A DNA stretch of 6,815 bases. Source: Gammaproteobacteria bacterium (GTDB taxonomy: Bacteria; Pseudomonadota; Gammaproteobacteria; SZUA-229). The stretch covers positions 1 to 6,815 of the forward strand of contig JAPHRB010000065.1 in assembly GCA_026197015.1 (NCBI GenBank), given 5' to 3'. Position numbers and translations under genes: made by a program. The notes beneath the pieces were generated by a model. It saw only the letters and a list, made by a program, of their open reading frames with translations. It was not told the origin of the DNA and did not search any database. Positions 1-5,441 of this stretch are shown here, in pieces. Position 1 is the stretch's first letter. The number at the start of each line of letters is the position of its first letter.

Positions 1-211
1 TATGTCGTTCTCGGAACAGGTATGCAGGGTAAAGTTGCATGGAGCAACTTTAAACGGGCTTTACCAGGTCCGAAGCGTAGGGCATGTGTCAGTAATAATG
101 ACAAAATAGTAACCGTTTTTAAAGTGCTACATATAAGTTTAATATTTGCGTTAAATGTTTGTTTCTTCTTTTTATTCTTTAAGCACACTCTGGCTATTCA
201 GAAATCATTAT
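1..211. other. Gene-poor stretch downstream of the Crp/Fnr gene, with a G+C-richer structured segment at 1-90
   Basis: I see no convincing gene here. Bases 1-90 are about 50% G+C by hand count and bases 91-180 about 22%, so there is a sharp compositional step near position 90. The G+C-richer part holds nested complementary segments: TCGGAAC (11-17) with GGTCCGA (67-73, one mismatch), GGTAAAG (28-34) with CTTTACC (59-65, perfect), and a perfect 8-bp stem AAAGTTGC/GCAACTTT (31-38/44-51) around a 5-base loop. The last two are mutually exclusive in their full form. This could be the end of a repeat or mobile element, or part of a structured RNA running off the window. I do not recognise it. The A+T-rich 91-211 stretch is the 3' flank of the regulator gene and shows no classical hairpin-plus-T-run terminator. 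Confidence 0.4.
31..51. repeat. Perfect 8-bp inverted repeat (stem-loop)
   Basis: AAAGTTGC at 31-38 is followed by the 5-base loop ATGGA and the exact reverse complement GCAACTTT at 44-51. No T-run follows on either strand, so it does not look like a standard intrinsic terminator. It competes with a second perfect pairing, GGTAAAG (28-34) with CTTTACC (59-65), so two alternative folds are possible. Function unknown. Confidence 0.5.
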
Positions 212-868
212 TTATTGGTCAGCTATTTTTAGTAATGCTGGTTTGTTGATAACTGTAATGTTACCTCGTTGCAAAGAGATGATTTGTTTCTTTTCAAATT
301 GTTTTAACTGACGACTAATTACTTCACGGGCGCTCCCCAGCTCAGTTGCTAAAATATGATGTGTCGTTTCAATGATGTCAGAGCTTTTACTGAGTTGTAA
401 TAACAGGCGTGCCAAACGAATATTGATGTGACCGAAACTCAAGTTCTCTACCAGATTAATAACGTCACTAAGGCGTTGCGCATACTGGTCAAAAATAATC
501 TTTCTAAATTCTTCTGATTCTGCCAGGGCTCTGTTAAATATGGGAAGAGGAATCATTAAAGCGATTGTATCAACTTCAGTTAATCCTTCTGCAGGGTAAG
601 GGTTATCAGCAAATAAGCAGGCAGTTGTGAGTGTGCAGGACTGACCATCTTGCACACGATATAAAATGACTTCACGACCATTCTCAGCACGACTAAATAC
701 TTTTACAGACCCCTCTATAACAAGCAGGTAGTTTTTGCAGGCATCACCCTGTCGAAAAACGGTGCTATTCGCGGGAACAGTTATTGTCTGAGACTGTGAA
801 TTTATATACTTAAATGATTTTTGCTTAAGTAGTTCAGTTAGTGATTTATTAACCGGTAAGTCAACCAT
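212..868 (-). CDS. Crp/Fnr-family transcriptional regulator (218 aa)
   Basis: This is a cytoplasmic DNA-binding regulator of the Crp/Fnr family with normal family length. Residues ~15-125 form the cyclic-nucleotide-binding-type beta-roll, with the typical 'FRQGD' and 'VIEGSVKVF' segments. A dimerisation helix follows at ~118-145, then a winged helix-turn-helix at ~150-210. The recognition helix reads GSAREVISRQL, with E182, S185 and R186 in the E-x-x-S-R arrangement used by FNR-type proteins to read TTGAT-like half sites. The N-terminal cysteine cluster that holds the FNR [4Fe-4S] cluster is absent; the only cysteines are C44, C78 and C84, two of them in the motif SCTLTTAC. The effector is therefore unknown: it could be a thiol/redox, haem or nucleotide ligand. 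The ATG overlaps the upstream transglycosylase stop by one base (TAATG), and only a weak purine stretch (AGAAG) precedes it, which suggests translational coupling. Family certain, ligand and targets not. Confidence 0.92.
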   Translation of the reverse strand: MVDLPVNKSLTELLKQKSFKYINSQSQTITVPANSTVFRQGDACKNYLLVIEGSVKVFSRAENGREVILYRVQDGQSCTLTTACLFADNPYPAEGLTEVDTIALMIPLPIFNRALAESEEFRKIIFDQYAQRLSDVINLVENLSFGHINIRLARLLLQLSKSSDIIETTHHILATELGSAREVISRQLKQFEKKQIISLQRGNITVINKPALLKIADQ

Positions 869-1548
869 TAACTTCTATACCAGTGTTTAGTTAATACAGA
901 CATTACTTTATCCGGGTATTTCCATGATCCCAGGCTGCCATTATATCGTGCGAGTGCTCTACGGATATTGCCTTTTTCGATATCCATATAATACTTAAGA
1001 ATAGTGCAACCCATACGTAAGTTAGTGTCTATATCCATTAGATTGTCTTCAGGATGGCCTATTTCCTTTAACCAGAAAGGCATGACCTGCATCAGACCCT
1101 GAGCACCAGACCGAGAAATTGCAAAATGGTCAAAACGACTTTCAATATCGATTAAAGCAATGATTAATTCTGGAGGTAATTCAACGCGACTGGCTTCACG
1201 GTGAATGCTGCGTAATAAACTTAACCGAGTTTTTGTGTCTTTGATGCGAATTTTTAATCGAGTAGACATATCGAGTAACCAGACTTCAGCATGAAAGCGG
1301 TCTTCGAAACTGTTAGATTGATTGATTGCAGAAATTAGCCGTTGACGTAGTTTCGGGTCAACTGTTTCTGCCAGGGCAACATGGGAATTAAGTATTAGTG
1401 CGATTAAAAGTAATTTGATAGAAGGGAAAGAAAAAGAAAACGGGAATGAACGCGAATGAGCGCAAGTGGCCGCAAATAAAAGTAAAAGCCTTAAGATGTA
1501 GTGTGCCGCAGGCACACAAAATAAATATTTGCGTCTATTTGCGTTCAT
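868..1548 (-). CDS. Secreted lytic transglycosylase, SLT/goose-lysozyme-like fold (226 aa as read)
   Basis: This is a periplasmic murein lytic transglycosylase, predicted to cut the MurNAc-GlcNAc glycan bond of peptidoglycan and form 1,6-anhydro ends. The SLT domain covers ~105-225. It has the catalytic-type Glu136 in 'IDIESRFD', the 'SGAQGLMQVMP' motif at 147-157 and 'ALARYNG' at 198-204. A signal peptide core is visible at ~43-60 (SIKLLLIALI... ending HVALA), with a likely cleavage after Ala60. The start is unusual. The ATG at 1548, and everything up to about residue 40, lies inside the 150-bp inverted-repeat element at 1427-1576. Upstream in frame there is a stop within the end of proS and no ATG, GTG or TTG. 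Downstream, the only alternative before the signal peptide is a GTG at codon 12, also inside the repeat. No clear Shine-Dalgarno site precedes either. The mature enzyme looks intact; the N-terminal extension is probably acquired. The gene lies 26 bp downstream of proS and overlaps the regulator by one base. Confidence 0.88.
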   Translation of the reverse strand: MNANRRKYLFCVPAAHYILRLLLLFAATCAHSRSFPFSFSFPSIKLLLIALILNSHVALAETVDPKLRQRLISAINQSNSFEDRFHAEVWLLDMSTRLKIRIKDTKTRLSLLRSIHREASRVELPPELIIALIDIESRFDHFAISRSGAQGLMQVMPFWLKEIGHPEDNLMDIDTNLRMGCTILKYYMDIEKGNIRRALARYNGSLGSWKYPDKVMSVLTKHWYRS

Positions 1549-1576
1549 TTGCGTTGTTCGCGTTTTCTTTTTCTTT
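1427..1576. repeat. 150-bp inverted-repeat element made of 10-bp units, between proS and the transglycosylase
   Basis: The left arm (1427-1478) and the reverse complement of the right arm (1526-1576) both begin with AAAGAAAAAGAAAACG and both end with CGCAAATA. By hand alignment they match at 44 of 52 positions, with one gap. Each arm is a run of 10-bp units of the type ACGCAAATGA: four in the left arm (units starting at 1440, 1450, 1460 and 1470) and about four in the right. The centre (1479-1525) includes a perfect 7-bp hairpin at 1501-1517. The right edge reaches the proS stop codon, and the left edge lies inside the transglycosylase frame just before its signal peptide. It resembles the short-period dispersed intergenic repeats known in many bacterial genomes. 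It has no transposase, so if it moves it would depend on another system. Copy number elsewhere cannot be seen here. Confidence 0.8.
1501..1517. repeat. Central hairpin of the inverted-repeat element
   Basis: GTGTGCC (1501-1507) and GGCACAC (1511-1517) are exact reverse complements around the 3-base loop GCA. The hairpin sits between the two long arms of the 1427-1576 element. On the minus strand it is read as codons ~11-16 of the transglycosylase frame. Confidence 0.75.
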
Positions 1577-3281
1577 AGTCTTTTTGTTTTAATAAAAATT
1601 CAACAATACGGCCTAATTCAATGTCCTGTTTATCTTTATCAGTTCGGCCTTTATATTCAATTTTAGCATCATCCAGGCCTCGCTCACCTAAAACTAAACG
1701 ATGAGGGATACCAATCAGTTCTATATTGGCCAGCATTGAGCCCAAACGCTCTTTCTGGTCAAACATCAGTACTTCTAATCCTGCGTCTGAAAGCTCTTTA
1801 TATAATTTTTCAGCGGCGTCTTTTAAACGTTCAGATTTCTGCATATTTATTGGTGCCAGTGCCACATCAAAAGGCGCAATATTCTGTGGCCAGATAATAC
1901 CGTTCTCATCATTGTTCTGTTCAATAGCAGCAGCAACAACACGGGTCACACCAATACCATAACAACCCATCGTCATAGTCTTTTTAGAGCCATTTTCATC
2001 CAGCACGTTTGCCTGTAACTTATCACTGTATTTGTCACCCAGTTGAAAAATGTGTCCTACTTCTATGCCTCTGACGATAGATAAAGTACCTTTGCCATCC
2101 GGGCTATTGTCACCTTCAACTACGTTACGCAAATCAGCTGTCACAGGTTCAGCGATATCTCGTCCCCAGTTTACCCCGGTGTAGTGTTTACCGTCTTCAT
2201 TTGCACCACATACAAAATTAGCGGTATGAGTGGCGTTATGGTCGGCAATAACAGTAATTTTAAGATCAGGGCCTACTGAGCCGGGGGCGCATCCAGCAAC
2301 CGCCTTGACCTGTTCTTCTGAAGCAAAATTTAAAGGTGAGGCGACTTGTTCAAGCTGCTCTGCTTTAATTTCATTAAGCTCATGGTCACCACGTAAGACC
2401 AGTGCAACCACAGAATTTTCTTCAGCACCATCAACTAGCAGGGTTTTTAAGCACTGGCTGGCTTTAATAGACAGAAATTCTGAAACCTCTTCAATACTAT
2501 GTTTGCCGGGCGTTTCAATGAGGCTCTTCTCTTCTGTGGCAGCAGCTCGTTTATCCTGAGGAGGAAGGGCAGATGCTTTTTCAATATTGGCTGCATAGTT
2601 TGAATGACTAGAGAAAGCGATGGCATCTTCACCCGAGTCGGCAAGCACATGAAATTCATGTGATCCTGATCCACCAATAGAGCCAGAGTCGGCTATAACA
2701 GGTCTAAAATCGAGACCAAAGCGGGTGAATATATTAGTATAAGCCTGATGCATAAGGTCATAAGTCTTTTGTAACGACTCCTGATCTATATGGAATGAGT
2801 ACGCATCTTTCATAATGAATTCACGAGAGCGCATTACACCGAAGCGAGGGCGTATCTCATCGCGGAATTTTGCCTGTATCTGATACCATGTAACCGGCAG
2901 CTGCTTGTAACTGGATAATTCACGGCGTGCGAGATCAGTAATAATCTCCTCATGGGTTGGTCCTAAACAGAACTCTCTCTGATGACGATCATTAAAGCGA
3001 AGCAACTCAGGGCCGTATTCGTCCCAGCGGCCTGATTCCTGCCATAACTCAGCTGGTTGAACACCAGGCATGAGTAACTCAAGCGCATCAACTTTCTCCA
3101 TTTCAGCACGTACGATGTTTTCTACTTTACGTAATACGCGGATACCCAGAGGTAACCAGGTATAAAGGCCCGATGCCAGGCGACGCACCAGACCTGCTCG
3201 TAACATTAACTGGTGACTGATAATTTCTGCATCTGCAGGGGTTTCTTTAAGGGTTGAAAGTGGAAATTTTGATACGCGCAT
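1575..3281 (-). CDS. proS: Prolyl-tRNA synthetase, bacterial type with editing insertion domain (568 aa)
   Basis: This cytoplasmic class II aminoacyl-tRNA synthetase charges tRNA-Pro with proline using ATP. Its length is close to the ~572 aa of the E. coli enzyme, and it looks complete. The proline-binding region has 'GPTHEE' at 107-112. Motif 2 is 'KFRDEIRPRFGVMRSREF' at 138-155, followed by 'IMKDAYSFH'. The 'GSIGGSGSHEF' loop lies at 200-210. Motif 3 is 'GCYGIGVTRVVAAAIEQ' at 439-455, with Arg447. The segment ~224-405 between motifs 2 and 3 is the insertion domain that hydrolyses mischarged Ala-tRNA-Pro; it includes Lys279 in 'CLKTLLV', the position of the E. coli editing-site lysine. The anticodon-binding domain covers ~470-568. 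The ATG at 3281 is preceded by GGAAA with 7 nt between GGA and the start, and its N-terminus MRVSKFPLSTLKE is typical of the family. It is the first gene of the minus-strand cluster. Its stop codon touches the 1427-1576 repeat element. Confidence 0.98.
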   Translation of the reverse strand: MRVSKFPLSTLKETPADAEIISHQLMLRAGLVRRLASGLYTWLPLGIRVLRKVENIVRAEMEKVDALELLMPGVQPAELWQESGRWDEYGPELLRFNDRHQREFCLGPTHEEIITDLARRELSSYKQLPVTWYQIQAKFRDEIRPRFGVMRSREFIMKDAYSFHIDQESLQKTYDLMHQAYTNIFTRFGLDFRPVIADSGSIGGSGSHEFHVLADSGEDAIAFSSHSNYAANIEKASALPPQDKRAAATEEKSLIETPGKHSIEEVSEFLSIKASQCLKTLLVDGAEENSVVALVLRGDHELNEIKAEQLEQVASPLNFASEEQVKAVAGCAPGSVGPDLKITVIADHNATHTANFVCGANEDGKHYTGVNWGRDIAEPVTADLRNVVEGDNSPDGKGTLSIVRGIEVGHIFQLGDKYSDKLQANVLDENGSKKTMTMGCYGIGVTRVVAAAIEQNNDENGIIWPQNIAPFDVALAPINMQKSERLKDAAEKLYKELSDAGLEVLMFDQKERLGSMLANIELIGIPHRLVLGERGLDDAKIEYKGRTDKDKQDIELGRIVEFLLKQKD

Positions 3282-3358
3282 GGAGGTTTCCGTGTAAATA
3301 GATAAAATGCTAACTAAATAATAACAGTAAAGTTAAAAAATTAATCAGGATATGTGAA
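3282..3358. promoter_or_regulatory. Divergent promoter region between proS and the DUF4105 gene
   Basis: This 77-bp A+T-rich gap separates two divergent genes, so it should hold both promoters. The best -10-like hexamer for proS on the minus strand is TATTAT at 3323-3318, one mismatch from TATAAT, without a good -35. On the plus strand, TAAAAT (3303-3308) and AATAAT (3317-3322) are each one mismatch from consensus, also without a convincing -35. I see no TTGAT-N4-ATCAA FNR/Crp-type palindrome here. The assignment rests mainly on gene arrangement. Confidence 0.35.
3347..3350 (+). promoter_or_regulatory. Shine-Dalgarno site that selects the TTG start of the DUF4105 gene
   Basis: AGGA ends 8 bases before the TTG at 3359, which is good spacing. 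The nearby ATG at 3352 runs into TGA at once, and the GTG at 3354 stops after four codons. The in-frame GTG at 3365 would place its only AGG immediately next to the start. In-frame upstream there is a TAA at 3311 and no ATG, GTG or TTG between it and 3359. TTG at 3359 is therefore the best start. Confidence 0.6.
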
Positions 3359-5317
3359 TTGCAGGTGATTTTACAAAACTATTGGGGATGCGGGAATAAG
3401 AATCTACCGCTTATACGGATATTATTGCTATTTAGCTTATATTTTTTACCTGTGACATCAACAGGCTCGACAGAAGAGTCAGTAAATACGTTAAACGAGC
3501 CAGATATAGCAGAAAAGTATATAAACCAGGCCAGAAAATTGCAGTTGGCTGATAAAATAGCCTGGCTGAACTTGCTGCACTTTAAAAGTACGTTTTTTGG
3601 TGGCCTGCGGAGTCAGGTCGATGATAGTGAGTTTTTTCTCGCGGATAATGGCTCTTTTAATGCGCAGGCAGAGCTGGAAGCTGATTTACGTGGTTTCTTT
3701 AGCAAGAAAAGAAAGCCACACCCTCGGTGCTTGTTTCCCGCAAGACTTCACTGGCTGAACTCACATTTGAATTTTAGTGGGCAGTTACCTGAGTTAGAGT
3801 GTGAAAAATATAATAACTGGAAACAAAAATTGGCAGCGCAACAGGTGACTTTGTTATTTCCGAGTATGTATCTAGAAAATCCTGCATCAATGTTTGGTCA
3901 CACATTTATCCGTTTTGACAGACCGGATAAAAATCATTTATTAAGTTATACACTAAGTTATGCAGCATCATATGATGAGTCTGACCACCTGCTGGTTTAT
4001 TCATGGAAAGGTATTAGTGGTGGTTACCCAGGTACGTTTTTTCTGCAGGCATACTTTGAGACATTGCAGGAATATAGTGATATTGAACAGCGTGATATAT
4101 GGGAATATAAATTAAACCTGAATAAGCAGGAAATTGAACAACTAGTGCGCCATCTGTGGGAAGTTAAAGGTGTTCATTTTGATTATTTCTTTTTCAGAGA
4201 AAACTGCTCATTTCGCTTATTATCTTTGTTGGATGTTGCCAGAGAAAATATAAATATGAGTATTCATTCGCACCCTTTATATGCAGTGCCAGTAGATACG
4301 GTGCGTGATATTGAGAAGGCAGGTTTAATAACTGCAAAGAATTATCGGCCAGCTGCTCATAATAAAATTTCACAAATGTTAGGGCAGGTTGATGAGCTTG
4401 AAAAACAAGCAGTTAGTGCTTTATCACGAAATGAAATATCAATTGATAGTATTTCAAAAGAATTCACTGAAGATGAACAGGCGAAAATTTATCAAATAAC
4501 CGATGCCATATTAAATCAAAACAAAAACAAAGCAAAAGATCAGCAGTCATTGCAGTTGAAGGTATTAAGTGCTCGCAGTCATCTGGCCGTAGATAAACAT
4601 GAATTTTATTTTGCAGAAACGCCGCCCGAAATATCTCATCAGTCAGCTCGCTGGTTACTTTCATCGGGTAGTTACAGGCTAGATGAAAATAAAAGTCAGC
4701 GCTTTTATGAAGTTGGGATTAGACCTGTATTTCACGATTTGCTTGATGTAAATAAAGGATTTATAAACGGTGCTTCAATTAATGTACTGGATACTCAACT
4801 GAGGTGGTATAAGGAACAGCAAAAATTAAAACTGGAAAAGTTAGATATTTTTTCACTTAAGTCTATTGTTGCTGTAAATTCATGGTCAAGACCGCTTTCC
4901 AGAAAAATTTCGTTTCAACTAAAACAACGTAACCTCAATATAAACCATGAAATAACAGAATTTGAATTTCAGTTTGCTGTGGGTTACTCAACAAATTTAA
5001 ACAATGCCCTGATATATGCACTTGCACAGACTCAGTTTGAGTATGCTGCTGAGTTTGAAAATAATCATGTCTTATACCTGGGTTTTAATACAGGCATCCT
5101 GTGGTCATTTGATAATGATGTGATTTCGGGGCAAACGCAAGTCGATTATCAGCTTCTAGGGCAATTATCAGGTGAACAGGCTGATCTTCAAAAGTTGAAA
5201 GCAGCTATACAGTTGAATATTGTAGAAGACCATGCTTTGAGGTTTGAATATGAATTTAGAGACTATGAGCTTTTTGAGGTTCAAGAGGCAAAAGTTAGTT
5301 ATCTAATATATTTTTAG
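3359..5317 (+). CDS. Secreted DUF4105 (Lnb N-terminal periplasmic domain) protein with C-terminal barrel-like region (652 aa)
   Basis: This is a predicted envelope protein of unknown substrate. An N-terminal signal peptide is visible: positive residues to ~20, hydrophobic core 'ILLLFSLYFLPV' at 21-32 and a cleavage region near 34-37. An alpha-rich segment follows at ~45-155. The DUF4105/Lnb_N-like domain covers ~160-325, with 'PASMFGHTFIRF' (His181) and 'FFFRENCSFRLLSLLD' (Cys283). A His far upstream of an Asn-Cys motif is the order seen in circularly permuted NlpC/P60 (LRAT/YiiX-like) thiol enzymes, so a Cys/His hydrolase or acyltransferase activity is a reasonable inference. A polar, partly helical linker covers ~340-405. 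From ~405 to the end, alternating amphipathic strands finish in 'KVSYLIYF' with a terminal Phe, the usual signature of outer-membrane beta-barrels. It starts with TTG at 3359. It is divergent from proS and convergent with the chemotaxis gene, so probably monocistronic. Domain family likely, function unknown. Confidence 0.82.
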   Translation: MQVILQNYWGCGNKNLPLIRILLLFSLYFLPVTSTGSTEESVNTLNEPDIAEKYINQARKLQLADKIAWLNLLHFKSTFFGGLRSQVDDSEFFLADNGSFNAQAELEADLRGFFSKKRKPHPRCLFPARLHWLNSHLNFSGQLPELECEKYNNWKQKLAAQQVTLLFPSMYLENPASMFGHTFIRFDRPDKNHLLSYTLSYAASYDESDHLLVYSWKGISGGYPGTFFLQAYFETLQEYSDIEQRDIWEYKLNLNKQEIEQLVRHLWEVKGVHFDYFFFRENCSFRLLSLLDVARENINMSIHSHPLYAVPVDTVRDIEKAGLITAKNYRPAAHNKISQMLGQVDELEKQAVSALSRNEISIDSISKEFTEDEQAKIYQITDAILNQNKNKAKDQQSLQLKVLSARSHLAVDKHEFYFAETPPEISHQSARWLLSSGSYRLDENKSQRFYEVGIRPVFHDLLDVNKGFINGASINVLDTQLRWYKEQQKLKLEKLDIFSLKSIVAVNSWSRPLSRKISFQLKQRNLNINHEITEFEFQFAVGYSTNLNNALIYALAQTQFEYAAEFENNHVLYLGFNTGILWSFDNDVISGQTQVDYQLLGQLSGEQADLQKLKAAIQLNIVEDHALRFEYEFRDYELFEVQEAKVSYLIYF

Positions 5318-5441
5318 AAAAAATCGTCTCATAAATAAGGCAAAGCTAAATCATTATTTTTTAAAGCCGAGTCAATAATAACTATAGTGACTCAGCTAGA
5401 TAAGTGAATGACTACTTTCTGAGCAGCATGCTTGATATTAA
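5318..5441. other. Convergent intergenic gap between the DUF4105 and chemotaxis genes
   Basis: This 124-bp A+T-rich gap lies between two converging genes and should contain their transcription ends. The only structure I find is the inverted repeat at 5365-5397. I see no open frame with a ribosome site and no RNA gene. Confidence 0.5.
5365..5397. terminator. Imperfect inverted repeat, possible bidirectional terminator
   Basis: AGCCGAGTCA (5365-5374) pairs with TGACTCAGCT (5388-5397) at 9 of 10 positions around a 13-base A+T-rich loop. It lies between the 3' ends of two converging genes, which fits a shared terminator. Against this, the loop is long, the stem is modest, and only a short TTT follows on the minus strand with no T-run on the plus strand. 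Confidence 0.35.

Noticed and set aside
2..109. Short plus-strand frame beginning ATG at position 2 and ending TAG near 109
   Set aside because: It is very short, at the window edge, lies within the structured G+C-richer segment, and has no visible ribosome site because upstream sequence is missing.
141..151. AATATTTGCGT, also shared with the right arm of the repeat element
   Set aside because: It is an 11-base match in A+T-rich sequence with no further units around it; most likely chance.
1..249. Plus-strand frame open from the left edge to 249, with an internal ATG at 22 and a hydrophobic C-terminal half
   Set aside because: It overlaps the 3' end of the well-supported regulator gene. Its hydrophobic part comes from T-rich sequence, and there is no recognisable domain or convincing ribosome site. 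A partial gene entering from the left cannot be fully excluded.
1726..2677. Open frames on both strands inside proS
   Set aside because: They lie within a clearly real, full-length synthetase gene in other frames and have no domains of their own.
3282..3358. Possible FNR/Crp binding site for autoregulation or control of proS
   Set aside because: I searched by eye for TTGAT-N4-ATCAA and TGTGA-N6-TCACA type palindromes and found none with two good half sites.
4464..4664. Minus-strand open frame inside the DUF4105 gene
   Set aside because: It lies antisense to a long signal-peptide-bearing gene and shows no recognisable motif.
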